Assembly (NCBI GenBank): GCA_025084515.1
Contig: JAJAGP010000762.1
Location: 1-64,000 of the forward strand
Direction: 5' to 3'
Length of the DNA: 64,000 bases
Origin: Ancistrus triradiatus
Lineage: Eukaryota; Chordata; Actinopteri; Siluriformes; Loricariidae
In this document: piece after piece, positions 1 to 12,600 of the stretch
How positions within the stretch are numbered: position 1 is the first letter of the stretch
How the letters are laid out: every line of letters starts with the position of its first letter
Notes under the pieces: generated by a model
Database searches by the model: none
What the model saw: the letters and a program-made list of their open reading frames with translations, nothing else
What the model was told of the DNA's origin: nothing
Program-made: the position numbers and the translations under genes

Positions 1-39
1 TCCTCAGCCATGCATCATGAGTGGCCTTTCTGTTGGCAG

Positions 40-173
40 ATCTCCAAAGTGAACAGCATGAAGTCGTGGAGGAGGAGGAAATGGATGAACTCAGACTCCC
101 TTATGCTTCAGAGACAGGTTTGCCTTCTCCTACGCCATCATATTGTATATACAGAGAACATGCGGTTGCTTGA
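40..173 (+). CDS. Possible 3'-terminal exon of an unidentified upstream gene
   Basis: A splice-acceptor-like tract ending in GGCAG at 39 is followed by an open frame beginning with the last two bases of a codon. It encodes 43 residues to a TGA at 171-173. The peptide is acidic at first (LQSEQHEVVEEEEMDEL) and then Pro/Ser/Tyr-rich, a composition more like a coding C-terminus than random intron. I do not recognise the family. An exon ending at a GT near 118 is also possible. Nothing upstream is visible, so reading frame and strand rest only on the acceptor and the composition. Confidence 0.28.
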
Positions 174-388
174 AGACTACATGGAAATCCTGTCTTTGCC
201 TATAGTTGTTTTAAAACTGCATGTAAAATCTGCTTTGAAGCCTCCGACTTGGAGCTAAAGATCACGAATCATCTCTGGTGTCTGTTGTGAGACTGTGTAC
301 TCATGGATTAATTCTCACTGGACAAATTGCTTTTAACACATCGTGCCTAAATGCACAAGCTTTGCTGGCTGAATATAAGTATAAGTAG

Positions 389-864
389 TACTGTGCAAAA
401 GTTTTAGGCCACTATTAGATTTGCTGTTTTAGCAATAGTACTGTATAATGACCATACAAAACACGTTGATGATTGGACCCAAAACTTGGATTCGTTACTA
501 TATAATACTCTTTTCCACTAATCCTTATTTCAGTCTTTGTGAGCTTTAGGAAGTCTCACTTTTCACCTTGTTCCCCTTTTGAAAAAGGACCATTCCTGAT
601 CAAGCTTCTTCATACTATAGAAGGGTCAACTTGGTATCCTGATGAAGCTCCCAGATGCTGCTTTTGCTCAAGGGCAAGTTCGGAATAAATACTTGCCACT
701 GTAGCCTATAGCTGTTTTTTTTCTGATTTTCTTTATTATTTTGTTTATGTTTCTGATTTATTAAATACTGCATACAAATCCGTTGTATTTCTGGTTGAAA
801 TCTAACAAAGACACTGAGAAATAATTATATGTCATCATTATACCATTGCTAAAACTATTGTATA
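389..864 (+). mobile_element. MITE with TACTGTGCAAAAG end, right end missing
   Basis: The left end TACTGTGCAAAAGTTTTAGG matches three more copies in this window (33.3, 43.8 and 47.0 kb). The complete copies start with CAGTACTGTGCAAAAGTCTT and end with its inverted repeat, flanked by TA. This copy keeps the internal motif 'gaccat' and the late 'ttgctaaaac' segment. It then stops abruptly where the next element's TA and terminal repeat begin, so the right inverted repeat is absent. No coding capacity. Confidence 0.6.
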
Positions 865-866
865 TA

Positions 867-1283
867 CAGTGGTTCTTGAAAGTTTGTGAACCCTTTAGAA
901 TCTATATTTCTGCATAAATATGACCTAAAAGATCAGATTTTCACAAAAGTCCTAAAAGTAGATAAAGAGAACCCAGTTAAACAAATGAGATAAAAATATT
1001 ATACTTGGTCATTTATTTATTGAGGAAAATAATCCAATATTACATATTAGTGAGTGGCAAAAGTATGTGAGCCTTTGCTTTCAGTATCTGGTGTGACCCC
1101 CTGTGCAGCAATAACTGCATCTTTCCTGTAGCTGTTGATCAGTCCTGCACACCGGCTTGGAGGAATTTTAGCCCATTCCTCCGTACAGAACAGCTTCAGC
1201 TCTGGGATGTTGGTGGGTTTCCTCACCAACACAGGGCCATGTAGGTTTGGATTTTTTACTCCCTTAACAATAAACACCTTCAT
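867..1283 (-). mobile_element. Tc1-like transposon fragment (3' part)
   Basis: It begins after a TA with CAGTGGTTCTTGAAAGTTTG, the terminal repeat of the same family as the full element at 14.88-16.45 kb. On the minus strand an open stretch (1047-1283) contains EEWAKIPPSRC and INSYRK, like the C-terminal end of Tc1 transposases. The upstream catalytic part is missing, so it is a dead fragment. Confidence 0.75.
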
Positions 1284-2660
1284 TTAAAAACTGCATTTTG
1301 TGTTTACTTGTGTTGTCTTTGACTAATATTTAAATTGGTTTGATGCTCCGAAACACTTAGGTGTGACAAACATGCAAAAAAAAATAGAAAATCAGGAAGG
1401 GGACAACCACTTTTTCACACCCCTCTGCAAAGTCGAGTATACCTCAAACACAACACAACCTCAAACACTTTTAAAAGTCATCAAAAGCCCATATTAGTCT
1501 TTGGGGTCTAGTTTGGCAAGGGGACTACAGTCACCACACCAGCCTAGCATGATCCCTTGGATCAGGGTCCTTATGACTCAAAACTACCCGACTTTGCAGA
1601 GGGGTCCGCTATAGATACGACATAACCAAGATTGGCATCCATCAACCATCATTCATTCTCAATTAAGGTTCTGTTAGATGAAACCTCGCCATTCATCCCA
1701 CTTAAGAACTCTACACCCACACATACACCGCCACCTACAGAGCATTCTTGGTATGACTGAACATGTTAAAACCTGTAGCCTTTACATGTACAGCGTTACC
1801 TCAGTTCTGGACGCATTTTGGCTAGATAAATTGTCTCGGTACTCAGCGCACTTGCTTCAACTTGTATGAGTCAAGCTGCGTGACTCAGCCAAAACTCAAT
1901 TCACGATTCACAAATCACAATTCAGTACAGTGATTCAGGTTAACAATAGCTCTCGCTCAGTGAAGATCTCCACAATACAACTCCATTAATGCATATAATG
2001 TCTTACACACTGTGGATTTTCTGGGGGTCTGGAACGGATTCATTCAATTTACATCATTCCTAATGGGGAAAATGCTCGGTACTCGTCGTTTTCGGTTTTT
2101 ACCAAGGCTTCTGGAACAGCTTAATACAACAGCACTTTGGTACTCCTCAAGAAATGCTCTCTTTGAAATGTTACTGTTTATTGCTCAAACACTGAAATGA
2201 AATTTATGCCCTTGGCTAAAATCACCATGCATGCCAAGGTTCTTGGCTCAGCATCATACCTTGGATGGGTTCCTAATAGGTTCTAAAGTAAGAATGGCAT
2301 CAGTTAAACAGGGGGACCTCTGCAGATGTTACCTTCAGAGTTTGTAATGGTTTTCTTATTCTGGGCTTTTAGGTATGAGATGAATACAAGGATACTGATG
2401 ATGCAGACAGGAACGGGAGAGTGGACGTTGTATTTGTCAGATGATTTTGTCATCACTCACTACTGTTTGCACCACTGTTTACGGTCACACTAAACACACA
2501 CACTGCCCGGCCAAACAAAAGGTCACCACCTGGATTTAACTAAGCAAACAGTTAAATAGTTAAAGAAGAGCCTCCCATCAGATAACTCCTGCACTGGTGA
2601 TTATGTTTCAGCTGGCAACAAGTTATTTAACCCTAACTGATGCAGTGAGGAGCTTCTCAT
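1284..2660. other. Intergenic stretch with one interspersed repeat
   Basis: No convincing exon was seen. Bases about 1975-2185 match a second copy at about 42505-42690. Both share 'aactccattaat', 'ggattttctgggggtctgga' and 'ttctggaaca', so this is an old interspersed repeat. The remainder is unassigned. Confidence 0.5.
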
Positions 2661-2935
2661 TTGGTAAAATGTCAAAAGACACATCCTGTGGTCGTGGAAA
2701 AGATGTTCATCTGGTTCAGAAGGCTCAGATTGTGAAGAGTGGTTCAGGGAGCATGAGCCATCATTTCCACACATGGATTGGCCACCACAGAGTCCAGACC
2801 TGAACCCCATTGAGAATCTTTGGGATGTGCTGGAGGAGACTTTATGCAGTGGAATAAATCTCCCATCATCAATGCAAGATCTTGTGGAAAAAATTAATGC
2901 AATCGTAATCGAAGCTAAAGGCAGCCCGACTAGAT
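2660..2935 (+). pseudogene. Tc1-like transposase fragment
   Basis: The plus-strand translation from 2773 contains WPPQSPDLNPIENLWDVLEE, the hallmark PDLNPIENLW box just before the third catalytic acidic residue of Tc1 transposases. The N-terminal DNA-binding region is absent or scrambled and the frame ends in unrelated sequence, so it is non-functional. Confidence 0.75.
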
Positions 2936-3429
2936 ATTCGAGTGTGACCTATTTTTGGCCAGGCAGTGTTGCTGGTGTTGCCGAAGTCTCATGTGATCCC
3001 TCGTGGCTGTGGTATCTTCTGGTTCTCTTCTTTCTAGCTATGCTGCTATGCTGCTATAGCAATGCTGCCAGGGTCTCATGCTACACATGGCATCAGTGAT
3101 TGTTAAGAGACACTGTGCCCTTAATCAATAACTAACTACATTTTCTGTTTTCCCTCCAAGCTGTGTTCCGGTACCAGTTCCTGCCCCACACATGATGTTC
3201 ATCCGCTTCAGCTTCACTCAAGCTGTTTCCGTCATCAGCTCCAGCCCCACCATACCCGGGCCACACCAGATGGCAGTAACTCTCTCACTCCTCCGGTTGT
3301 CTGGGGACGCAGTGCCACCAAGGACTTTCCTGCGTAGACTGAAGATCCTAGAGTGACTCTGTATCGGACTACTTAATGCCGATGTGCATATTTTACATTT
3401 TATTTGAACTATCACTGCAAGACTTATTC

Positions 3430-3672
3430 ATTTAGATAAATTAGTTTCATTCTTAGATTTATCATCTATGATCAACGAGGTCGGGTCCCTTTTTGAGTCT
3501 TGGTCCTCCCAAGGTTTCTTTCTCATAACGCTTAGGGAGTTTTTCCTTGCCACTGTCGCCCTAGGTTTGCTCAATTTGGGATGGACGTAGATATTAGGAG
3601 ATAATCTAAAATTGTAAAGTTGCTTTGAGACGATGCTCCATTGGAAAAAGCGCTATAGAAATAAACCTGACT
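3430..3672 (+). repeat. LINE/SINE 3' tail repeat
   Basis: Carries the tail common in fish retroposons: 'tcttggtcctcccaaggttt', 'agggagtttttccttgccac', 'ttgctcaatttgggat', 'gctttgagac' and 'aaaagcgctatagaaataaa', ending in CTTGACTTG. Related copies lie at about 30.38 kb (same orientation) and 39.24 kb (inverted). The family name is uncertain. Confidence 0.6.
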
Positions 3673-3899
3673 TGACTTGTATGTTCACTTCACACTGGGC
3701 AGGAACTCCCTCGCCCAGGGCAATGCTGAGAATGCAAAATGGACAGGCTCATATCTGTTTATCCAAGTTTAAAGGAATTGGTTTACAACCTGATCTGTAT
3801 TTACTGTACTGTAGTGTGCAATTATCATGGTTATTGAGAAGAATTTTAAGGTGTTTGCATCCACTCTTAGTCCACAATCACAAACTGGAACATGATATG

Positions 3900-3900
<1 letters not shown>

Positions 3901-3944
<44 letters not shown>
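3901..3944. repeat. (CA)n microsatellite
   Basis: About 22 uninterrupted CA dinucleotides. Confidence 0.95.
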
Positions 3945-3946
<2 letters not shown>

Positions 3947-4413
3947 ATCCATGTGGAAGCATTTAATAATGTGAAACATAGTTAATCATTTTGTTGACCA
4001 AATGGAATCCTATGCTATATACATACATTGGAGTTTCTGTTCTAGATTCAGGTTCGAGTTCTGTTTTAAGAGCATGACCTCTCAGGTGTTAGCTAATGTT
4101 TTCACTCTTGTACATCTTTATTCAGCTGGGTCGATTGAGGTCGATCAAGGCTTCTCTGTTTGATCACGCGGAGTGTCTGCAGCGCTGGCCGGACAAACTC
4201 ACCTCCAGCACACTGTATGCTTGGCTTGAGAAGCATGAGCCCAGCAACGTGACAGCTGCACGTTGAGGAACTGCGAAATCTTCCATTCCAACTGAGAACA
4301 TATGTGCTCGGAGCGCCCTCTAGTGATGATTGACATGAATTAATCTTGGCTCTTAAAACGCTACAATGCCGTACATAAAGGACGTACATGAAGAAGTCAC
4401 CCATTCGTACACT

Positions 4414-4497
4414 CGCTCACTTTATGGATTTGAAACCTGGACCTTCTGGTCCATAGTCCAGTACCTTAACCACTAGGCCACCACAGTCCCCAGACAG
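4414..4497 (+). repeat. 3' end of the ~190-bp SINE-like repeat
   Basis: Contains 'ggaccttctggtccatagtc' and 'ccttaaccactaggccacca', the right end of the repeat seen complete at 48.56 and 58.25 kb. Confidence 0.7.
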
Positions 4498-4659
4498 GGG
4501 ACCAGTCCACTGTAGGGAACATGAAGAAGTACGTCTTTCGATTAAACACACAGTACTGGTGCTGCTGTAGACATGACTAGACACTATAACTTACCACCAT
4601 AAGTTTAAAATGCAATAAAAACCAGATTTCCAGATTATCCACTGGACCCAAGATGTTTT

Positions 4660-6212
4660 GGTAAAGAGTGATACATCAAATCAGAAATATTCAAGCTCCT
4701 CAACTCCAAAGATATTATAGAGATGTGGATGAAGGATAATGACAATAAATGACAAAAAACCTCCTTAATAACAAACAGAACTTATTAATACATATGTGAG
4801 TTATTTTGACAACAGAAGCTGACTTAGCTTTGAAGTTCAAATGAAAAACGTAACTCTTTGAACACATGTGCATGTGCACTATTATTCAACCCCTTGCTTT
4901 AATACTTTGTGGAGCATCCTTTAGCTTTTATAACTTCCAACAAACGTTTTCAGTAAGTACTAACAAGCTTCTTACACCTCTCAATTTGAATCTTGGCCCA
5001 TTCTTCATGTGCAAAAGCCTCTAGTTCAGTGATGTTTGATGGCTTCCCTGCTGCAACTGCCTTCTTTAAATCCCACCAAAGGTTTTCAATCGGGTTTAGA
5101 TCTGGTGACTGAGAAGGCCACTCCAGGACATTCCAGGACCTTTTCTCAACCAAGCTTTGGTTGACTTGGAGGTCTGCTTAGGATCATTGTCTTGCTGAAA
5201 GGTCCAATGACTGCCAAGGTTTAATTTGTCAACAGATGGCATCACGTTCCTCTTTAAAATGGTCTGGTATTTCTGAGAATCCATGATGCCAGGTACACGA
5301 TCAACACTGCCAGTTCCTGCTGCAGAAAAACAGCCCCACACCAGTGGCCCACCTCCATGCTTGACTGTGGGGATGGTATTCTTCTAGGCATAAGCCTGGC
5401 CTTTCGCACGCCAAACACATCGCTGGTCCATATGTCCAAACAGTTCCAGTCTGGTTTCATCAAGTCCATAGAACTGTCTCCCAAAACTCTGTAGCCTTAT
5501 CCAAATTCCTCCTGGCATATTCTAGTCGACTTTTGATGTTGCCTTTTGGAGTCCGGCCATGAAGTCCTCGTTTATTCAGTGCATGTCTTATAGTTGCTAC
5601 TGAAGCACTTCTTCAGGTTGTCCTGTAGGTGTCTTGCACTCACACGATGTTTTCCTTAGCTGTCCTGACTAAGTTGCTAAGGGCCCTTGATCAAATTTTG
5701 GGCTTTTTTCCACGGCCAGGCAGGTTTGCAGCTGTTCCATAAGTTTTCAACTTCCTTATAAAGCCCTCAATGGTGTCTCTTGGGATGTTATATTTTTAGA
5801 TGCAATGAAATAATCTCCACTCTCAGCTTTTGTCTAAGCTCCTTTGTCTTTCCCATGATTGCAACTCACCTTGAATTCCTTCATGGGTGGGGTTTATATA
5901 CGCATCACAGCTGAAGCAAATGAAGGATCATTATAGAGTTCTCAAATTATGTTTCAACTCCACTTTAGTCCACAAAAACTGCCAGAAAGCTTTAAGAACA
6001 ACAATATTTCATAGGGGTTGAATAATTGTGACATGGCCATCTTAACAAAATATACTGTTACACACAAATACTACATCATGCATTTTCTCTTCTGATTTTG
6101 TGTATCACTCAACTCATAAAGGAGTCATCCAAAGCAGAATCTTGCTATTTGAAGAAACTTAAATTGATAAATCCTTAAAATCTTTGGGGGTTGAATACTT
6201 TTGACTGTATTT
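4660..6212 (-). mobile_element. Tc1-like DNA transposon, degenerate
   Basis: The right end reads GGGTTGAATACTTTTGACTG, and a mutated inverted copy lies near 4687-4712. The minus strand encodes transposase pieces in different frames. One has MWGCFSAAGTGSV and HWTFQQDNDPKQTS (second catalytic Asp region). Another has WPSQSPDLNPIENLWWDLKK and EEWAKIQIERC. The N-terminal paired-like region (5780-5860) is present only as broken frames. Stops and frameshifts make it inactive. Confidence 0.85.
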
Positions 6213-6231
6213 TTATATTGTATTATATACT

Positions 6232-6234
<3 letters not shown>

Positions 6235-6286
<52 letters not shown>
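6235..6286. repeat. (TA)n microsatellite
   Basis: About 25 TA units directly beyond the right end of the Tc1-like element. Confidence 0.9.
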
Positions 6287-6289
<3 letters not shown>

Positions 6290-6487
6290 ACTATTAAATA
6301 ATTAATATGTCTTCATTGGCAATGTTTACATTTGTTTTTAATGTTTTAACTTTTTTAAAAAATCTCTGATTGCATTTTAATTCTAAAAATCGACATTTAT
6401 TAATATTTATTGATTTAGATGGAAATAAAAATACCTATTTTATATATTTACAGTGTATTAATATGTACTCATGTTCACCTACCTTCA

Positions 6488-7080
6488 CTATGTAGACAAA
6501 AGTATTGGGACACGTACAAATTACACCTACATGAGCTTTAATGACATCCCATTCTAAATCAATAGGCATTAATATGGAGTTGGTCCCCCTTTACATAACA
6601 GCTATAACAGCTTCCACTCTTCTAGGAAGGCTTTCTATAAGATTTTGGACTGTGTCTGTGGGAATTTTAGCTCATTCATCCAGAAGAGCATTTGTGAGGT
6701 CAGACACTGATGATGGATGAGAGGGCCTGGCTCACAATCGCCATTCTAGTTCATCTGAAAGGCGTTTCATAGGGTTGAGGTCAGGGCTCTGTTCGGACCA
6801 GTCAAATTCTTCTACACCAAACTCACCCAACCATGTCTTTAAGGATCTTGCTTTGTGCACTGGGACACAGTCATGGAACAACAAAGTTGAATTGTCCAAA
6901 ATGTATCGCTGTGCTAAATGAGCTATTAAGATTTCCCTTCACTGGAACGAAGGGACCTAGGTCAACCCCTGATAAACAATCCATAGCATTATCCCTCCAA
7001 CACCAAACTCTACAGTTGGCACAATACAGTCAGGCAGGTAACGTTCTCCTGGTATTTGCCAAACCCAGACTCGTCCGTCA
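6488..7080 (-). mobile_element. Tc1/mariner-like element, left half
   Basis: It begins with 'gacaaaagtattgggacacg', a terminal motif widespread in fish Tc1/mariner elements, and continues as a minus-strand transposase-like sequence without an intact frame. It breaks off near 7080, where unrelated LINE sequence starts. The other half of the element resumes near 8886. Confidence 0.7.
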
Positions 7081-8885
7081 GTACAAGTTAGTTGCGACAG
7101 TACAAACAGTGCGACAAGACCAAACAGTGCAGAACAAAACACACAGTGCAGACAGAGAGTATCATGACTGGTAACCATTTACTTCTATTGAGGTAGATGA
7201 GTATAAAGTGCAGAATGTCCATGACTAGCAGCAGAAAAAAGTCTACTGCGCAAAAGACTTTTGTGTGTGTGAGAGTGTGTATGGATTATGAGGCCCAGTT
7301 TGTGTTACTCAGGTGTGTGTGGTGTTATGTCCAGTCTTTGGTTAAGGAGTCTGATGGCTTGCGGGAAGAAGCTGGTACACCGTCTGGTTGGGAGTGTCCG
7401 AATGCTTCAAAACCTCTTCCCAGACGGCAGGAGTGTAAACAAAGAGTTTTAGGAGTGTGTGGCGTCATCCACAATTCTGCTGGCCTTACGGATGCAGCAG
7501 GTGTTGAAGATATCTGTGATAGAGGGGTGGCGGACACCGATTACCTTCTCCGCTGTCCTCACTATCCTCTGTAGGGTCTTGCGGTCTGAGACGGTGCAAT
7601 TACCAAACCAGATAGTGGCACAGCTGCTCAGAATGCTCTCGATGGTCCCTCTGTAGAATGTGGTGAGGATGGGAGGTGGGAGACATGCTTTCCTCAACCT
7701 TCGCAGAAAGTAGAGACGCTGCTGGGCTTTCCTGGTTAAGGTGCTGGTGCTGAGAGACCAGGTGAGATCCTCCTCCAGGTGAACACCAAGGAATTTGGTG
7801 CTCTTTACGATCTCGATGTTCAGCAGAGAGTGGTCACTCTGGGTTCTCCTGAAGTCAACAACCATCTCTTTAGTTTTGTCAACGTTCAGAGACAGATTGT
7901 TGACTTTACACCAGTCCGATAGCCGTTGTACCTCCTCTCTGTATGCTGACTCGTCGTTCTTGCTGATGAGACCCACCACGGTCGTATCATCAGAGAACTT
8001 GATGATGTGATTTGAGCTGTGCATTGCTGCACAGTTGTGAGTCAGCAAGGTGAACAGCAGTGGACTGAGCACACAGTCCTGTGGGGCTCCAGTGCTCAGT
8101 GTGGTGGTGCTGGAGACAGTACTGCCGATCTGGACGAACTGGGGTCTCCCAGTCAGGAAGCACAGGATCCAGTTGCAGAGGGAGGCGTCCAGGCCCAGAA
8201 AGCTCAGCTTCCCAATCAGGTGCTGAGGTATGATGGTGTTGAATGCTGAACTGAAGTCTATGAACAGCATTCGAAGATAGGAGTCCTTTTTATCCAGGTG
8301 GGTGAGAGCCAGATGAACAGTGGTGGCTATGGAGTCATCCGTGGATTGATTGGGACGATACGCAAATTGCAGAGGGTCCATTGTGGGTGGCAGTAAGGTC
8401 TTGATGTGGCTCAAGACGATCCCCTCAAAGCACTTCATGGCGTGAGTGCAACGGGACGTCGTTGAGGCAGGACACTGGAGACTTCTTCGGCACGGGGACG
8501 ATAGTGGTTGCCTTGAAGCACGTTGGAACAACGACACTGCTCAGAGAGATGTTGAAGATGTCTGTGAGAACATCTGCTAGCTGGTCTGCACATCCTCTGA
8601 GCACCTTGCCAGGAATGTTGTCTGGTCCTGCAGCTTTCCGTGGGTTGACTCTGCGTAGAGTTTTCCTCACTTCTGCTGTGGTGAGACAAAGCACCTGGTC
8701 ACTGGGAGAAGGGGTGGACTTCCTCACTGACACATCATTCTGTGCCTCGAACCGAGCACAGAAGTTATTCAGCACATCTGGAAGGGAGGCATCACTGTCA
8801 CAGACTGGTGGTGTATTTCTGTAGCTGGTGATGGCCTGGATGCCCTGCCACATGCGCCGTGTGTCACTGCTGTGTCTGAAGTGCT
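7081..8885 (-). mobile_element. Non-LTR retrotransposon (LINE), 5'-truncated, inside a Tc1-like element
   Basis: The minus strand encodes a reverse transcriptase in two overlapping frames, 8853-8425 and 8537-7449. Visible motifs include LRGCADQLADVLTDIFN, then FAYRPNQSTDDSI, FIDFSSAFNTI, the active-site box FSDDTTVVGLI (normally F/YADD) and NVDKTKEMVVDF. The order fits jockey/CR1/L2-type elements. The endonuclease domain is absent, and a frameshift near 8440 separates the two parts. It is not a host gene. Subfamily not assigned. Confidence 0.85.
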
Positions 8886-9255
8886 GATGTTAATGCCAGC
8901 GAAGGTTTGGATCTCTGCAGTTATTGGGTCAGCAGAGCATTGGAGACTTTATGCACTATGGACTTTACATGGTCTGACACTTGGCTAAGTTGCTGTGCTT
9001 CCTAAATGCTTTCACTTTTCAATAATACCACTCACAACTGATCGTGGAATATCTAGGAGGGAAGAAACCTCACAAACTGACTTGTTGCAACGGTGGCATC
9101 CTGGTACAGTGCTGCGCTCGAAATTAGCGCACTCTTTAGAACGATCCAACCTTTTACAGATGTTTGTAAAGGCCGATTTTATACGACTGTGGCAAAGGAA
9201 CCAAATGAAACACCTGAATTCAATGATAAAGAGAAGCTTAAGACAGGCTTAAGAT
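8886..9255 (-). mobile_element. Tc1/mariner-like element, right half
   Basis: Sequence such as 'ataccactcacaactgatcg' and 'gttgcaacggtggcatcctg' belongs to the N-terminal end (read on minus) of the same transposon type as 6488-7080. The far terminal repeat is lost or highly mutated. Confidence 0.6.
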
Positions 9256-9419
9256 TACTTCTTACGCCTGAACGAAGAACATTTCAGGAACTATAAATGT
9301 TTCTAAGCTGCTACGTGAGTGCATGTGTGAGGAGGAGGATCTCATCTTTGTACCTCCTCATTTCTGAGGCTGTGGGGTGATCCCACACCATTCACATTCA
9401 CAGCTCGCTCAATCCAGTC

Positions 9420-9622
9420 AGCAGACCTGATTGGCTGGTGCTGGTGTGTGCATTGTTCATGCAGACCGGCCAACATGCCTGCTGTGCTCTGATTGGTTGA
9501 AACGTGTAGACTCCACCCATGCACTCCCTCTCTATACCTGCTGCAGTGCAAAGTTCAGAGTGCTGGTGTGGGATGACCTACATGTGATCTCCATTCACTC
9601 TGCTTGCTGCAGACAGAACAGG
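9420..9622 (+). promoter_or_regulatory. Candidate cyb5r2 promoter with paired inverted CCAAT boxes
   Basis: Two ATTGG boxes (9430-9434 in CTGATTGGCTGG; 9492-9496 in CTGATTGGTTG) lie 62 bases apart, within 200 bases upstream of the inferred start codon at 9623. They fit NF-Y-type sites in a non-repetitive block more GC-rich than its surroundings. A weak TATA-like CTATACC follows at about 9533. The promoter role is inferred from position. No start-site evidence is available. Confidence 0.4.
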
Positions 9623-12600
9623 ATGGAGTTGGTAAGATTAAACTCTCCTTCATATATATTCCATCTCTATATTTCTATTGCTTACGTATAAAATCTATGG
9701 AATTCAGAAGGAAGTGATCAAGAATTCTGAATCAATAGTAGAGCTACATTTAGTTTGAGTTTTATTTCACTGCAGACACTATGAACCCGAGATATTTCAT
9801 TTGTTTATAAACATCCATTTCTGGCCTGCAAGACATTCCAGGAAGGCAGTGCACTGCAAGACAGTGGCAATTTAGGGCTAGTAATGAGATAAAAAATGAA
9901 CTAATGATGTGATTTCAAAAAGTTGATGTCAACGGGTAATTGTAATCATGCTTTGGTACAAAAGCAGCATCCACAAAAGGCTGAGTCTGTCAGTAGTAAG
10001 GATGGCCAGATTTATCAACAAATGTGTGAGAAATTTATTGAAATATTTAAAAAACATTGTTCCTCAAAGCAAGACTGGGAAAAATTTGCAAATTTCTTCC
10101 TCTACACTGCATAATATCATTAAACGATTCAAGGAATGGAAAGAGGACAAGCCTAAAATGAATTCCCATGATCTTCAATCCCTCAGATGGCACTGCATCA
10201 AGAACCGTCATTCATCAATAGCTGATAGAACCTCATGGGCAAAGGATTACTCTATCAAACCTTTATCAAGCACTACAATACAGAGTTACATTCACAAATG
10301 CCACTTAAAACTTTACTGTGCAAAAATAAGTCTCACGTTAACCATGTCCTTGACCATGACCATGTTTGATTTGAGAAAATGATGAACTCATAGATTTCAG
10401 ATGCTCAGGTAGCACAGTGGTTGACATGCTAGCCCACCCACGACCTACGGGGCATCCCATGCAAACAAATTTCGCTGTGCTGTCTAACTTCACTGTCTGT
10501 CAACAAAGATCTGTTGTTTATGCAGTTACTGGTGTACTAGTATATTTAAACATGGCTATTGAGTCTGGCTCAATCACTACTGTTGTGTCCTTGAGCAACG
10601 CCCTCAACCCACAACTGCTTGGAAGACTGTACCAGTTGCTAGTCTATACTAATGTTCTAACATGGTTGCTCATGCTTGTGTGTTTCAGACATTACCTGTG
10701 CTGATCGGAGCCTTGGTCGTGTTAGCCACCGTGATCTTGCTCTTTCTGAGGTCAGGGGACTCTGCTGACAGAAAGAAAGAGAGCAAGTTCCCCAAAACTC
10801 TGCAGGATCCTAATGTTAAATACCCACTGCCCCTCGTAGAGAAGGAGGTCAGTCATGAAGTTTCATTGTAGAGCTGATATTAAGGTCATTTCAAATAAGG
10901 CATAATAGCAGTGATTTCCATCTGAAGTACTCTGTTAGTTCTATTAAGCAGGGGAATTCCTACTTGTCATATTGGGGCACACAGAATATAGAGGGGCACA
11001 GCTGTACCCCCTTACTTGCCAATCAGTCGTAGGGGCACAACTGTGCATAATAAAGCCTGGTGAACACTACTTAGATTAAGTGATTTAACACAAGTGGGTG
11101 TTCCTCTGTCATGGATGAGAAATAAAGAACAAATTAACACTAGAGAATTTTTATTAATTGCATTACCTCATCTACAGAAGGAACATGTCCATTTCTCATG
11201 AGGAAAAACCGGAAGCGTTCAAGCTTTTCGAAAGATGCTCGGGAATTATGGGAAATGTAGTGCCTGCAGTGAATTTGCGTGTTGTGTCCTGTAGTTCTGC
11301 TCAGAAATCCGGGATAAAAATTACTGTTTTACCTCCGTAATTTAAAGTGGGGCACAGCAATGACGCCCCTGCTATTTTGCTTCAAATAAGGCTGTTTTCA
11401 GATTTATATGAAGCAAAGGGAGCCCAGGTTTTGTACACATTACATCGATTCAATGTGAGCCCCGTGGGACAAACGATTTATTTTATAGTATGGACGTCGT
11501 TAGCCCAAATAAGCATGCATTATCAGTTTACATCGTCAATAGTTTATCTCTTTTCAACTGTTTAATATCTCTCCATATCCATCAAGGAATTAAATTTGAC
11601 ACACTAGGACCTGGGGGAGGCGCTGCTGCCTCATAACGTCCCTGAAATGGTGGATCCGCATTTCGTTTGATAAAATAAGTAAAATGATCGAATATTGTGA
11701 TTATCGTTCGAATATATAGTGTGAATATTGTTCGAATATTGTGATTATTCAACCTGTTTCTATTTTTTGTTCTAAAAATTAAAGTTAGATAGAGCTAATA
11801 ACTTTAGAGCAAATTGAAAGTTATTTGATGTATTTACTGGATTTAAGAAACTCTTTAGTCTGCTAACAAATTAAAATTAAAATGCTATTTTTTCTAGTAC
11901 TTATTCCTATTTGTTGGGGTTTTACCAATAGCTCTTGTGTCCTCTGCCTGGTAATGGATTTTGAGTTAATATTTCCTTGTGTGTGAAAATAAATTTTAAA
12001 AACATTTAAGAAACTCATTTTCTTCTGTCTATATTCTCATATTTGAGTAGTGTATTTAGGACCTGCTACTGCATGTAATATGTTTGTGCCTGATCTGTGG
12101 TCATTGTTAGGGGATGGACAGTAGTTAATAATTAAGCTTAATACAAACTTTGAATGTCGCTTTATGGAAATTAGTTTCTATGAGGCAATTTCTCCATATG
12201 TTTTCAATTTTATTCCAGTTTCATAATGAGGACCTTTTAGGCTCCCCCGCATTCATAGATCTGTAGTGGTGCTCCTGCTTCAGAATTATAGTTCACTTAA
12301 TGGTCCATCTGATTCAAAACACTGGACACATTATTGTATTAATTTTCAACAATATGACATTATCTATTGCACAGTCTTAACCTAGAAGGGATGGGTTCCC
12401 ATTTGAGCATTGTTCCTCTCCATGTTTCTTCATTAAGCGTCTCTTTCCTTCCCAGTATTTCAGGTCTCATTTAAATATGTCAATACATTTAAATACAGTT
12501 CAATTAAAGTTCAATTAAATTAAACATGACATCTAATTTAAGGTGATAATCAAAGGTTTTCTATCCAGTTAAAGGGGAACCACACTTGATCTTACTATAA

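Noticed and set aside
7449..8537. 362-residue open frame as a host gene
   Set aside because: It is LINE reverse transcriptase with an altered active-site box and truncated ends.
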